A stretch of 64,000 nucleotides of DNA, from the NCBI GenBank assembly GCA_943846715.1, contig OX044356.1, forward strand, positions 1 to 64,000, written 5' to 3'. The DNA comes from TMED14 sp002378565. Lineage in GTDB: Bacteria > Bacteroidota > Bacteroidia > Flavobacteriales > Schleiferiaceae. This document shows positions 9,774-19,524 of this stretch, in pieces. A model generated the notes under the pieces. That model searched no databases, was not told where the DNA came from, and saw nothing but the letters and a program-made list of their open reading frames with translations. Each line of letters opens with the position of its first letter. Position 1 is the first letter of the stretch. The position numbers and the translations under genes were made by a program.

Positions 9774-11483
9774 TTAAAACCGGTACAAACTCCGCACAGA
9801 GGCATTGAAATGGAACATGTTCATGCCCGGGTAGCGGAAAACCCCAGGGTCACCGTCCGTGGCATAGCGCCAATTGAAATTGTAGGTCTGAACGCCTTGC
9901 AGTTTGGCCTCAAAAAGCCAAGGGCCGTAGCTGTCACTGTAGGAAATGGTGCCTGACACATCCACCCAATGCTTGGTCGCATCCAAATGGTATTGGTCTC
10001 CCCCCAACCACAGGTAGGGCAGCCTTGTGTAAAACAAATCGTTGTTATGCACATAGCGCTCCAGATGGAAGCCCAAGGCCTGAAGCTGATTCCTGTAGGT
10101 TAATCCTGCCGTTTGCAAATTGCCCCCGGGACCAATACCCGCACCCAAGACCTGACCCTGATGGGTGTAGCCGCCAATCAAGCTATGTGTGTAAAAAGAG
10201 TAATCCTTTGCCCGCGAAATCAAACTGAATCCCTGCTGAATCTGTGTGAACTCAGCCATCACCTCCAGGTATTCATGGTCCTCCTTGCCAAGGGGCTGCA
10301 GCTTGCGAAAACCCATCATGTAGGCCCGGGTGTGTTCAGGTTCTGTCAACAAATCCTCCAGGTCCCATGCTGCATCTTCCCTGGCGTATTCTGCATAAAC
10401 CTCTGCATGAGATTCAGGGAGAACATAACGGAAATACCCCGACATGAGTTGGTTCTTTGCGGCGCCATCCTCACCCGAGGTCACCTTGAGCACAGGCAAG
10501 AAGGCCTGCACATAGTCCTTCCATGAATCCAAATCGTCACTGCCATACATCACCGACCGGACGATGCCCACGTGCAATCCGGGCAACCACTTAGGTTGGT
10601 AGTTGACCACAAGGCCGTTGAGGTATTTCCATTCCGTTTCAACCCAGCTGGTGTCAACCTTGATGGGTGCCAACCTTGGTGGCCAGCTGTCATCGTACGC
10701 AGTCGGGTAGGGGTACAAACCAGACGACTGAAGCATGCCGCCCACCATCTGCATCTCAAAGCTGCCAACCCTGGTCTCAAACGGCTTGGTTGTGTGCAGC
10801 GTGCCATGGGTGAAGCCCGGCGCATTGTTGCTCATCAAGATGGCTGATTTTTGACCAGGTCCCCACCACAGGTTTTCATTGGAGATGCCGAACCCGACCT
10901 GCTTGAAATTGAGCTTGGCATAGGACTGTCCCTTGCCTAGGTAATTGAAAGGAAGGGTTCCCATGCGTTCAGGGTTGTCAATGTTGCTTGCCCTTGCCGG
11001 CGGCGGCTCAAAGCTGTCATTGCTGCCATAGACGTACTCTGGCATCAGCTGGATCTCCAGGGGGCCTACCCTTGCGTACAAGCCTCCTGAACCAAAGAGC
11101 TGGACGCCCTTGTTAGGGACCATGGGTCCATCGCTCCAGCCATAAGGGTGATGCTGATTGTACTGAGCAGTGAGGTGACCAGGCAACAAAGCAATCGCCA
11201 CCCTGCCATCGACCCACTCTGCATAGCCCATCGGCTCATACTCACTTTCTGGCAAGGCATAAGTCATCTCATACAAGCCGGCTTCCCACTCAAAGGCATG
11301 GTTCAAGTGAATAGGTCGGATGCAGTGGCTGACATTTTCTGTTGTCAAGCCCAACAGCTGCGAATTCCGGATGGCATTCTCCATCACGGGCATGCCAACC
11401 CAAGCATTTTGAGCCATCGCCGTCAAGGGGGCAATAGCCAGGCAAAGGATGAGGCAATCTTTCAATCGTCGGAGGGTGATCAT
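9774..11483 (-). CDS. Wzi-family capsule assembly outer-membrane protein
   Basis: Outer-membrane beta-barrel protein of the Wzi family, which helps anchor or organise capsule at the cell surface. It has 569 residues with a signal peptide (LIAPLTAMAQ-like cleavage near residue 25). The central section NENLWWGPGQKSAILMSNNA and FETRVGSFEMQMVGG is the recognisable family core. The end is an aromatic beta-strand motif (SVRSLYRF), typical of barrel proteins. It is the last gene of the long minus-strand operon, 37 bases after the polymerase stop. Together with Wza, Wzx and Wzy it indicates a capsule-like product retained on the cell. Confidence 0.88.
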   Translation of the reverse strand: MITLRRLKDCLILCLAIAPLTAMAQNAWVGMPVMENAIRNSQLLGLTTENVSHCIRPIHLNHAFEWEAGLYEMTYALPESEYEPMGYAEWVDGRVAIALLPGHLTAQYNQHHPYGWSDGPMVPNKGVQLFGSGGLYARVGPLEIQLMPEYVYGSNDSFEPPPARASNIDNPERMGTLPFNYLGKGQSYAKLNFKQVGFGISNENLWWGPGQKSAILMSNNAPGFTHGTLHTTKPFETRVGSFEMQMVGGMLQSSGLYPYPTAYDDSWPPRLAPIKVDTSWVETEWKYLNGLVVNYQPKWLPGLHVGIVRSVMYGSDDLDSWKDYVQAFLPVLKVTSGEDGAAKNQLMSGYFRYVLPESHAEVYAEYAREDAAWDLEDLLTEPEHTRAYMMGFRKLQPLGKEDHEYLEVMAEFTQIQQGFSLISRAKDYSFYTHSLIGGYTHQGQVLGAGIGPGGNLQTAGLTYRNQLQALGFHLERYVHNNDLFYTRLPYLWLGGDQYHLDATKHWVDVSGTISYSDSYGPWLFEAKLQGVQTYNFNWRYATDGDPGVFRYPGMNMFHFNASVRSLYRF

Positions 11484-11520
11484 GCGTAGGGCGGGTCGGG
11501 TGTTGGCTATCTAAATTAGG

Positions 11521-12777
11521 CTAAATCGGTTCAACCCTTGCCAGTCGCTGTGCAAAGGCAAGGAAAATGAAGGGAATGGGGTCGCCAATCGTGCCAAGCA
11601 GAAGCACGTTGAATAAAAAGAGAAAAATGATGGGTCGGGTGTGGCTGTCTCGAAACAGGGCCTTTCTGAACAAGTAATGCCAGAAGGCAACAAAAAAGAG
11701 CACCGCAGCGATCCATCCGCCCTCCAGCATCAAGCCTGCCACAAAAGATGTTGGCCTGACCCCATCGTAGGTTGAATCAAAGAAGGCCTCAAAATAGCCC
11801 ACCTGCTCAGCCTCAATGCCCATCATCTGCATCGCCGTAATCGACGCATTAGGCCACGCGCCAAGGCCTGCTCCTAAGGGTGACCTGAAGCCGTAGTTGT
11901 ACGCTCCCAAGACCCCAATGGCTCGGTGGCCCGACTCCAAAATGATGAAGTCATAAAAATCCTGGTAGCGCTGATCAAAGACGACCTGGTAGGTTAAATC
12001 AATGGACCGAGGCAGTTCCACCACCCGCTTTGACACATACAGCACACCAACAGCCATGACGACTGCCACAATCGCACCACGCCACACATCCCTCCAATGC
12101 TGGTGCGCAACAAAATAGATGCTGATCATCACCAGACCTGTTGCAGAACGGATGATGAAAATGTCGTACATCGCCATGGCTATCACCAAGGAGATGCCAA
12201 GCACAGACTTCTGATTGATGCGCTTTCTCAGCATGAAATAGGCAAAGTAGTAGTGGAATGCAATGGACGCATAGGACGGCTCAGCAAACAAACCAGCCAC
12301 ACCCCGGCCCCAACCCTCAGGGCTGTCAGCAAAACGGTCCAAAAACACCTGAACAATGGGGGTGAGAACGCTTGGGAAAAGTGAACTGTACTGCAGCAAC
12401 CCAATTGTGATGTTGGCAAAGAAGACCCAATCGAAAACCTTCCCAAGCCACTCAAACTCCTTTGTGTTCACATGAATCAACGTGAAAAAAATAAAACTGG
12501 CATTCACAATCGCAAACAAGGACCTCGCAGGGATCAGTAGGCCGCTCCCCTGTGCCACCATGATGCCTGCTGACACGGTCAGGTAAATCAAGAAGTACTT
12601 GTAGGCCTTAGGCAGCTTAAGCCCTGGCCGCAGGCTGAATACAAAAGCCCATGGAAACACCTCCGATTTAAGGATGCTCACAAAGGGGTTGATGTTTGGG
12701 AGGTAGATCAGAGGCGCTAGCCATTTGTAGAAACGATCCAACATCAGCACCAACGATTGCATAACCTGTCCATCCAA
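11521..12777 (-). CDS. Wzy-like O-antigen/capsule polymerase
   Basis: Multi-spanning inner-membrane protein expected to join lipid-linked repeat units on the periplasmic side. It has 418 residues with about ten to eleven hydrophobic segments and a large periplasmic loop in the second half (LTYQVVFDQRYQDFYDFIILESGH, then YNYGFRSPLGAGLGAWPN). This arrangement matches the O-antigen polymerase/ligase fold. The start overlaps the flippase end by 34 bases; an internal ATG at 12762 would cut the overlap to 19. Wzy proteins diverge strongly, so the role rests on topology, the GxGLGAWP-type loop and position between Wzx and Wzi. Confidence 0.78.
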   Translation of the reverse strand: MDGQVMQSLVLMLDRFYKWLAPLIYLPNINPFVSILKSEVFPWAFVFSLRPGLKLPKAYKYFLIYLTVSAGIMVAQGSGLLIPARSLFAIVNASFIFFTLIHVNTKEFEWLGKVFDWVFFANITIGLLQYSSLFPSVLTPIVQVFLDRFADSPEGWGRGVAGLFAEPSYASIAFHYYFAYFMLRKRINQKSVLGISLVIAMAMYDIFIIRSATGLVMISIYFVAHQHWRDVWRGAIVAVVMAVGVLYVSKRVVELPRSIDLTYQVVFDQRYQDFYDFIILESGHRAIGVLGAYNYGFRSPLGAGLGAWPNASITAMQMMGIEAEQVGYFEAFFDSTYDGVRPTSFVAGLMLEGGWIAAVLFFVAFWHYLFRKALFRDSHTRPIIFLFLFNVLLLGTIGDPIPFIFLAFAQRLARVEPI

Positions 12778-14681
12778 CGCATCACGCCTGCGTAACCCGG
12801 GTAGGTCTTCAGCGCAACACCCTTAGCCGTCAAATGCCGGGATATCGCATGCTCCATGTAGATTGTCCTTGCCTTCCTTGCCAAGCTTTCCTCGTCCCTA
12901 GGGCCTTGGTGCCTTGACCCCTTCGTCGCAGTCAGCCAATGGTCAATGAACCGGTCCACTGGCAGCTTTGCTTGATCCCTGTTCAGGGATTGATCCTGCC
13001 TTGCAAGATCCTCCCTGATTGCCTCCTCCAAGGCCTCAATGAAGGATTGAAGTGTGCCCTCATCCGGGAAATAAAACAGCCAGCTTGACACATAGGGCAT
13101 GGTTAGCTCAGGGAGGTTTAACGCCTTTGCCAGTTTGACTTCTCGGTGGATGTCACCAAAAATGGCTGACCCATGGACCTTGTCCCTGTTGCGAAGCAAC
13201 CAAGACCATCCCCTGGTTGACCTTTTAGCAAATAGGCGGTCATTGGTCAGCAGGCAAGGACCCTTTTGCCCAGCTTCATGGCTTTGCTGCATCAAATGCC
13301 TGGCGGCACTGAGGTAAGCACCAAACTCAAAGTGGTCATTGCCATGGGGTATTGCCCATGGTGCTGGATGACCAGAGGTGTCAAAAACCACCTTACTGCT
13401 TGCGTGAATGGCATGGGTGAATGCCTTGAATCGCTGCTGCAAAACCCCATCCCCTTGGTGGGTCACTAGGGCCACATGCAGTCGCTTGCTGGGTTCCTGC
13501 CTCACAAATGCAACCAGGCATGCAAGGCCCTCTGCTGCAGCTAAGGTGGCAACGGCCAGGGTTGCCGTGATGGAGATGTCCATCACCAAGAACGCGGACC
13601 ATGCCACAACCTGCAACAGCAAACTCAAGCCATTGAGCCGCGCAAAACCCGTGTACTGCCGCTTGAACAAACGCATCTGAATCGTCAAAAAACGCAAGCC
13701 ATAAGCCAGGGTCAATGCGACAAAGCCCCAGACAAGACCCCTGTCCATCACAAATTCTTCACCAAAAAACCAGGGACTGATCACAGGCAAAAGCAACAGC
13801 CCGCTAACAGGCAGGGCAATGGACATCATTTGCCAAGCGATGTAGTGGCGCTTGTTTATCGTGGCTGGCTGACCTTGCTTGCCCGATTGCTCGTTGCTTG
13901 ACTTGGGAAGAAAAACATCCTGCGTGATGACAATGGCAGCACTCAATCCCGCAAAAATCACATAGGCTGCACCATAATGCCCAGCCTCTTCCGCGTTAGC
14001 CAACACAGGCAATGCAAGCAAGGGGAGCTGGTATTGCGCATGAAGCACAAGCACGCCGGCATGAGCGGACCTGAGTCGCTGGTATGTCTGTTTGCACTGC
14101 TTGAGGCTGTCCCGAGTCAAGTGCCTCAAGGGGGCATAGGAGCTTTTCCAGCTAAACAGCGTAGAAAGCAAGGTGCCACCCGCAAAACCTGCAATGGCTA
14201 GTGACAGAGGATTGATGGAGCTGCTGATGGAGCTGTTACTGATTAACAGGGTCAGTAAAAGCACCTGAAGCAGCCCTTGCATTACCTGCCTGATGGATGC
14301 CTTGTGGGGCATGCCTTGACCCCTGAGGGACCAGTCAGTGATTCCAAAAAAAGCAACCACTGCCAGGGCACCTATCCATAAACCGTCGATGCCATACAGC
14401 CACGCTGCAGCCACGTAGGCCACGGTCGCAATGCCGTAGCCAACAAACCGCAGTCGCTGAATATGTCCAGCCTGCTGAGGATCCTCGGACACCTCCTTTG
14501 CGCCAACCATGGTTGCGCCAGCGTCCCCCAGCTGTGTTGCCAGAAAAGACAGGCCAATGAAAAGCGAAAACTGGCCATACATCGCCAGCCCTAAGAACTG
14601 CGCAATGAGTCCATGGGTTACCATAGCCAACAGGGCGGCAATAGCCTTTGCCACATAGAGGGTGAAGCTTCGCCAGTCCAT
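12744..14681 (-). CDS. Wzx-like flippase fused to an extra C-terminal domain
   Basis: Residues 1 to about 392 form a polysaccharide flippase of the MATE/MOP superfamily with about twelve transmembrane segments (FLGLAMYGQFSLFIGLSFL, GDAGATMVGAKEVS). It would move lipid-linked repeat units across the inner membrane. Residues about 400-645 (DNA 12744-13482) are soluble and begin like an alpha/beta fold (RLHVALVTHQGDG). They contain GSAIFGD and MPYVSSWLFYFPDEGTL. The last motif resembles segments of rhamnan-synthesis-type glycosyltransferases, but I cannot confirm this. At 645 residues it is far longer than ordinary Wzx (about 400-480). It starts 15 bases after the Wzz stop and overlaps Wzy. Confidence 0.78.
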   Translation of the reverse strand: MDWRSFTLYVAKAIAALLAMVTHGLIAQFLGLAMYGQFSLFIGLSFLATQLGDAGATMVGAKEVSEDPQQAGHIQRLRFVGYGIATVAYVAAAWLYGIDGLWIGALAVVAFFGITDWSLRGQGMPHKASIRQVMQGLLQVLLLTLLISNSSISSSINPLSLAIAGFAGGTLLSTLFSWKSSYAPLRHLTRDSLKQCKQTYQRLRSAHAGVLVLHAQYQLPLLALPVLANAEEAGHYGAAYVIFAGLSAAIVITQDVFLPKSSNEQSGKQGQPATINKRHYIAWQMMSIALPVSGLLLLPVISPWFFGEEFVMDRGLVWGFVALTLAYGLRFLTIQMRLFKRQYTGFARLNGLSLLLQVVAWSAFLVMDISITATLAVATLAAAEGLACLVAFVRQEPSKRLHVALVTHQGDGVLQQRFKAFTHAIHASSKVVFDTSGHPAPWAIPHGNDHFEFGAYLSAARHLMQQSHEAGQKGPCLLTNDRLFAKRSTRGWSWLLRNRDKVHGSAIFGDIHREVKLAKALNLPELTMPYVSSWLFYFPDEGTLQSFIEALEEAIREDLARQDQSLNRDQAKLPVDRFIDHWLTATKGSRHQGPRDEESLARKARTIYMEHAISRHLTAKGVALKTYPGYAGVMRWMDRLCNRWC

Positions 14682-14696
14682 TGCGCGACCAGCCGT

Positions 14697-15722
14697 TTAA
14701 AGTTTGATTTGCAGCACGCGCCAGAGCACGGTGCTTGCGCCAAATGCAGCGCCAACCAGCATGAATTGCCACCAATTCAGCCCATTGCGATCCAGAGGGA
14801 AGGCAGGCCGTTCAATCACTTGGATCAAAGGGGTTTGCTTCCGGAGGCCAATCTCTGCCAGCTTCTGATTTTTCACAATCTCACCATACAGGGCCACCGT
14901 CACATTCAGGTCCACCAAAGCACGATTTTGATCCACCCGGAGGCGCTGATGCAAAGGGTTCACGTTGACGTCACCTGCCTCTGCACTCCGGTACATGTTG
15001 CTGTAAAGCAGAGCCTCCACAGAGTCTGCCTCCTTTTTGAGGATGTTCAGGTTTGCTCTTGCCTTTTTGGTTATGGATTCAACATAATACCTGCCGGTAT
15101 TGTCCACCAGTTCCTCCACAAAAGCCTTAGCAAAATGCTTATCTCGGTGGCTGGCCTTAACCCAAATCAAACTCTGCTTCTTGTCGGGCTTCGATGCAGC
15201 AACAACCTTTCTCCGGATGTGCTTGCTCAAAAGCATCAACACAGAATCCTGCAAAGGGGTGAAGCTCTCCCTGTCGGTGGTGAACACCACATCTTTCGTT
15301 GCAGATTTGTCGCCCCACTTGGTGTGTGGAAGAAGGCGATTAGCCAGCAACTGCTTTTGATTGTTGATGGTGACCTCAGTCAACAAGGTCCGGTCCGTCA
15401 TGTACTTGGTGCCTAAAAGCTGCACCAGGGATTCTCCTTCAAAAATGCCGCCGGGGTTCAAGCCGCCGATATCTAAGCCAAACTGCCCCAGCAAAGACTC
15501 CCACCCGGAGTTGTCATCATCGTCCACGGCAAGCATCAATTCCGCCTGGTATGTCTGTGGCAGGATCAAAGACAGCCCTAAACCTACCAGAGCGCCAAAC
15601 CCCGCCATGACGACCAGCCTTTTGAGGCTTGACAGCAAGCGAAGGATGAACCCTTTCTGCCATTGACTGGCTTCCTCCTTACTCAACTCGCCGTTGAGCC
15701 ATTGAACAACTTTGTTGCTCAT
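14697..15722 (-). CDS. Wzz-like polysaccharide chain-length determinant
   Basis: Polysaccharide co-polymerase of the inner membrane. The 341-residue protein has transmembrane helices near 34-54 and 317-341 that flank a periplasmic region with coiled-coil-prone helices (YYVESITKKARANLNILKKEADSVEALL). The proline-rich segment LIQVIERPAFPL precedes the second helix, a hallmark of the family. No cytoplasmic kinase domain follows, so it is the short type. Its ATG overlaps the Wza stop by 4 bases, indicating translational coupling. It is the intact homologue of the damaged gene at 4,804-5,882. Confidence 0.9.
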   Translation of the reverse strand: MSNKVVQWLNGELSKEEASQWQKGFILRLLSSLKRLVVMAGFGALVGLGLSLILPQTYQAELMLAVDDDDNSGWESLLGQFGLDIGGLNPGGIFEGESLVQLLGTKYMTDRTLLTEVTINNQKQLLANRLLPHTKWGDKSATKDVVFTTDRESFTPLQDSVLMLLSKHIRRKVVAASKPDKKQSLIWVKASHRDKHFAKAFVEELVDNTGRYYVESITKKARANLNILKKEADSVEALLYSNMYRSAEAGDVNVNPLHQRLRVDQNRALVDLNVTVALYGEIVKNQKLAEIGLRKQTPLIQVIERPAFPLDRNGLNWWQFMLVGAAFGASTVLWRVLQIKL

Positions 15723-18088
15723 CTCAAGAAGGTTAAAATAGTGAGAGATACCGTGCTAACAGCGGTAAGAATGCCCGTGAAAGCGGACCACTCACTGGCA
15801 CTCCAGCCCTTGCCCTGCAGGGGGTCCTTTGACGGAACCACCACGGTGCAACCCGGACTGACTAGGGGGTAAAGGTGGAGCCCTAAAAACTTTCGTGTGG
15901 ATGCTGCCTTGCCGTTGGGGTAGACCACATAGGTCCGCCCGGGAAGTGCATTATCTGTCAAACCGCCAGCACCATGGATGTAGTGCCCTGCTCGCCTATT
16001 TGGCTTTGCTATGATGGCGTTTTTGTTGAGCACTGCCCCTTGAACGCTCACGTAGGGGTTGAAATCCGGAATGTGCAAAATGTCACCATGTTTCACATAG
16101 GTCCCTTCAAGGGCTTTCAGATCAGACATGTCTACCGCCAGGGTGTCAAACAAGTCCAGCGCCGTGCTTGGATCTCTCATGATGTCATTCGTCAACAGGG
16201 AGCTGTCTGTGCGCTGCTTCACTTGCTCGTTCACTGTTGTTGTCAGATCGCTCAAGCGAAACAACACTGAATACTTGCGATCCCCCCATGGCGCGGAACC
16301 GCCACTGCGTTTCAGCACAGAAGCCAGCGACTCCAGGCGGCTCTTAAGGGCATAAGAACCCGGTGATTTCGCTGCGCCCGTGATGCTAATGTAGCCCGCA
16401 GTTAGGGATAAGGGGTCAAAGGGAATGCTGATGATTGACCCCGGCTGAATCGGTGCGTTGCCTGCATCAGATGCCATGCCAGGATCCAATGCGACGTGTC
16501 TAATCAGCTGAAGCCCTGTGCGTCGCCCGTTGCTGATCGCCGGTGTGGATACCTCAACCTGACTGAGGTCGGCACCTTCCAACAAACCGCCACCCAACAG
16601 GATTGCGTCATGAATGGTCATGCCTTTGCCGTAGGGCAGGGTTGAAGGGCTGTTCACTGCGCCGGCAATGGTTACGCTGTCTTTTGAGGAGAAGTCAGTC
16701 CACGCCGCCACAAACAAGGAATCGTTGTCCATGAGTTCCAAATGCTGATCGGGATTGCCCGGTTGAAAATCTTGGTAGCTCATGCTGCCATCCTTCAAGT
16801 GGCGAAACAGCACCGCCTTGGAACTGACAGCATCCGCCTGAAGGCCGTCAGCCAGAAGCAATAGGTCACTGGCACGCATGCCGCTCAACCAGCCATAGTA
16901 GCCTGGCCGCTTCACTGCACCCGCAATCACCACGCGGTGGTTGGTCTCTTTCAAAAGGGGTGCGGCAATGACCACATCGCCCCCTTTGAGCACAAGGGTG
17001 GATGCATCTGCCATAGCAATGGTGACCATGTCAATGGCCTCATCGCCTGTGCGAAGCAAAGACAGTTTCTTGGTGTACGCTGCCTCCTTGAATCCCCCCG
17101 CATGCGTCATCATGTCCTCAAGGCTCTCGCCATCAAGTACTTCAAACAGACCCGGTTTCTTGAACCGGCCACTGAGGTTGATGCGATGACCGTAGGTTGG
17201 TATGTGAATGACGTCGCCGTCTTTGATGGTGATGTCACCCACGGGGTTGCCATGGGTCAAGAAATCGTAGAGATCCATCGTCTGGATGGTCTTGCCATCG
17301 CGAATCAAAGCGACCTCACGGTAACTGCCCTTGTTGGCAGGCCCGCCAGACTGGTACAAGGCGTGCATCACTGTGGCCACTGCAGGCAGCTGGTACGCAC
17401 CTGGTCGTTTTGCGCCCAAGACGGTCACCTGAACGCTTCTGACCTCTGCCAGGGTCAGTTCAAGGTTGGACTTGCCGTTGTTGAGTGACGCATAACCGCT
17501 TTTTGCCAAGCCTTGCTTGATTCGGGCCTTTGCCGCCTCGATGCTTAAACCGCCTACAGCAATCACGCCAGCATAAGGCAGGGTGATGCGGCCATTGCGG
17601 TTGACCGAAACCTGGTGGTTCGCCTCTTGGAAACCGAAGATGCTGATGGCCAGCTTATCGCCGGGTCCGATGGTGTAATTGATGGGGGTGGGCAGTTGCA
17701 AGTTTGGGGCAAAGCCTGAGTTGCCAGCCAAATCTGCGAAGGCAAAGAGTTCTGAGCCATAAATCAACGTGTCCGTGAAAATGCGCTCCCTCAAGTAGGG
17801 TAAATCCAAAGCAGTGAGCGAATCCTTGCCGCCATTGATTGAGTCCTTCAAGTTGCGAATTTGCTGAAGCAAAGGCCGCAGGCTGGATTGCATCTGAGAT
17901 GCCTGATTGGCCTGATTCAAGGCTTGCATCGGGTCGCTGCCTTGCGTTTGTTGCGCTGCCATGCGCTCCAAGGCCGAAGTGGCCAAATTCTTCCTTAAAA
18001 ACTCCTGACCGCTAGCGTTCAAAGAGAAAACAAGGATGACGAACATGGCCATACTTTTCAGGCTCCATGCGGGGTTCAGTTGTTTCAT
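15719..18088 (-). CDS. Wza-like polysaccharide export protein with SLBB repeats (first copy)
   Basis: Outer-membrane export channel for the polymer. It has 789 residues with a signal peptide (MFVILVFSLNASGQ, cleavage near residue 28) and a helical, Gln-rich linker at 40-100. The export domain starts at GPGD (141-144) and continues through VNRNGRITLPYAGVIAVGGL. Multiple SLBB repeats follow (VTVLGAKRPGAYQLPAVA, INLSGRFKKPGLFEVLDG, VVIAGAVKRPGYYGWL). A C-terminal membrane helix (LTAVSTVSLTILTFL) ends the protein. It overlaps the deacetylase stop and the Wzz start by 4 bases each, so the three genes are coupled. Confidence 0.92.
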   Translation of the reverse strand: MKQLNPAWSLKSMAMFVILVFSLNASGQEFLRKNLATSALERMAAQQTQGSDPMQALNQANQASQMQSSLRPLLQQIRNLKDSINGGKDSLTALDLPYLRERIFTDTLIYGSELFAFADLAGNSGFAPNLQLPTPINYTIGPGDKLAISIFGFQEANHQVSVNRNGRITLPYAGVIAVGGLSIEAAKARIKQGLAKSGYASLNNGKSNLELTLAEVRSVQVTVLGAKRPGAYQLPAVATVMHALYQSGGPANKGSYREVALIRDGKTIQTMDLYDFLTHGNPVGDITIKDGDVIHIPTYGHRINLSGRFKKPGLFEVLDGESLEDMMTHAGGFKEAAYTKKLSLLRTGDEAIDMVTIAMADASTLVLKGGDVVIAAPLLKETNHRVVIAGAVKRPGYYGWLSGMRASDLLLLADGLQADAVSSKAVLFRHLKDGSMSYQDFQPGNPDQHLELMDNDSLFVAAWTDFSSKDSVTIAGAVNSPSTLPYGKGMTIHDAILLGGGLLEGADLSQVEVSTPAISNGRRTGLQLIRHVALDPGMASDAGNAPIQPGSIISIPFDPLSLTAGYISITGAAKSPGSYALKSRLESLASVLKRSGGSAPWGDRKYSVLFRLSDLTTTVNEQVKQRTDSSLLTNDIMRDPSTALDLFDTLAVDMSDLKALEGTYVKHGDILHIPDFNPYVSVQGAVLNKNAIIAKPNRRAGHYIHGAGGLTDNALPGRTYVVYPNGKAASTRKFLGLHLYPLVSPGCTVVVPSKDPLQGKGWSASEWSAFTGILTAVSTVSLTILTFLR

Positions 18089-18940
18089 GTGGGTTTGTGC
18101 TGTTTCAAGACGTCATCAATAGTACAAAATGCTACGGACTTGCTCAGAATCTCTAATCGGTTTGGCACCTTTCGAATGCCACCAGCGTGGCGTCGCTTGT
18201 CCGTCTTGGACATGTTTTCGGGGAGGGGTTGACCCTGATCGATCTCCCAGGGGTGGAGGTAAATCTGAGCATAGCCTTTCATTGCTTGCTTGAGCAAGCC
18301 ACGCCTGAATGTCCCAAAAGGGAAATGGCGCAAATAGGCCCCGCCCGACCAAGGCACCTTGAAACCCATCACGGGGTTGACAGTCAAGGGCACCTCCCAC
18401 AAGCTCATCGGTCAATTTGTAGGGTGCATCGCTGCGCATGGGGAAGTTTCTCAGCCGGCCGTAGTTCGGATGCCATTCCACATCAAACACTGAAGAATCG
18501 TAAGTGTATCCAGCCTTCAGCATCACTTCCAGGGCTACATCCGTGATAGAAAAATTCGGGGCTCGGAAACCATTCACAGGACTTCCAATGCAGTCCTCCA
18601 GCATCTTTTTGCTGTCTGCAATCTCTGTCTGTAGGTCGTTTCTGCTGAGGTCGTAAAGGTTCCTGTGACTTATGCCATGGGAGGCCACCTCATGACCAGA
18701 GGCGACAAGCTGCCGAAGTATTTCCCCATGTTTTTCTGACACTGCCCCCAGGCAAAAAAACGTGGCTTTGATGTCCATCGATGCCATCATGTACATCAGG
18801 GTCTCCATCTGTGACTCCAGGCGGCTAGGCTGGTCCACCCATGTCGACCGTGGCACGTACTTCTCAACGACTGAAGCGTGAAACCACTCTTCTACATCAA
18901 AAGACAGGGCCGTTTGCGGCAAATATTTTGCAGCGGTCAC
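18085..18940 (-). pseudogene. Polysaccharide deacetylase with DUF3473-type C-terminus, one frameshift
   Basis: NodB-fold carbohydrate deacetylase that would remove N-acetyl groups from the exopolysaccharide. The first frame holds the catalytic start SFDVEEWFH (Asp15), KATFFCLGAV and the metal-binding H88/H92 pair in SHGISHRN, then GFRAPNFSI. Near 18,404 the frame shifts. The other frame continues with EVPLTVNPVMGFKVPWSGG and ends with HPWEID, the signature of the DUF3473 subgroup usually found in exosortase-linked EPS loci. The rejoined length is about 284 residues. The start overlaps the upstream sugar transferase by 4 bases and the end overlaps Wza by 4 bases, so the gene is embedded in the operon. 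Confidence 0.85.
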
Positions 18941-19500
18941 GGCTTCTTGGACTGAAGGACAGCAAATAGGGTCTTGAACAAAATGCTCACATCGGTCAAC
19001 AGGTTGGCAGACTCAATGTAGGCCATGTCATAGGGCAGTTTGTCCATGTTGTCCCGCTGCGTGGCATGTGGCATGCGGATCTGAGCCAGTCCTGTGATGC
19101 CGGGCTTCACCTGATGCCTAGCAGCAAATTCCGGATGGACCTTCAGCAAAGGCGTCACAAATTTCTCCTGCTCTGGCCGGGGACCAACCCAGCTCATCGA
19201 GCCATTCAAGATGTTCAAGAGCTGCGGCAGCTCATCCAAGCGTGTGGCCCGAAGCAGCCCACCAAGCCTGGTAGGCAGGCTTTGGCTGAAGCCATTGTCA
19301 CGCATGGTTCTCAGCTTATAAATCGTGAAAGGTTTGCCGTGCAAGCCAACACGTGTCTGACTGAAGACCGTGGGGATGCCATCAATTATAGCGATCACCA
19401 CAATTGAACAACCAATCAAGACCAAGGCCAGAGGCGCTGCACAAAGCAGTATAAAAAGGTCAAGCAAACGCTTGTGAAAACGGTGGTGGTATGTTGTCAT
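18937..19500 (-). CDS. Undecaprenyl-phosphate sugar phosphotransferase (short type)
   Basis: Initiating transferase that puts a sugar-1-phosphate on undecaprenyl phosphate. It has 187 residues: one N-terminal membrane helix (DLFILLCAAPLALVLIG) and the catalytic core only, as in WcaJ/PglC-type small enzymes. Core motifs are VFSQTRVGLHGKPFTIYKLR, RATRLDELPQLLNIL, SWVGPRPEQ and KPGITGLAQI. It lies 24 bases after the WecA-like gene and overlaps the deacetylase by 4 bases. The presence of a second, polyprenol-dependent initiator just upstream raises the question of which one starts the repeat unit. Confidence 0.92.
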   Translation of the reverse strand: MTTYHHRFHKRLLDLFILLCAAPLALVLIGCSIVVIAIIDGIPTVFSQTRVGLHGKPFTIYKLRTMRDNGFSQSLPTRLGGLLRATRLDELPQLLNILNGSMSWVGPRPEQEKFVTPLLKVHPEFAARHQVKPGITGLAQIRMPHATQRDNMDKLPYDMAYIESANLLTDVSILFKTLFAVLQSKKP

Positions 19501-19524
19501 AGCAGAAGTGTGCTAATTTAAGCC

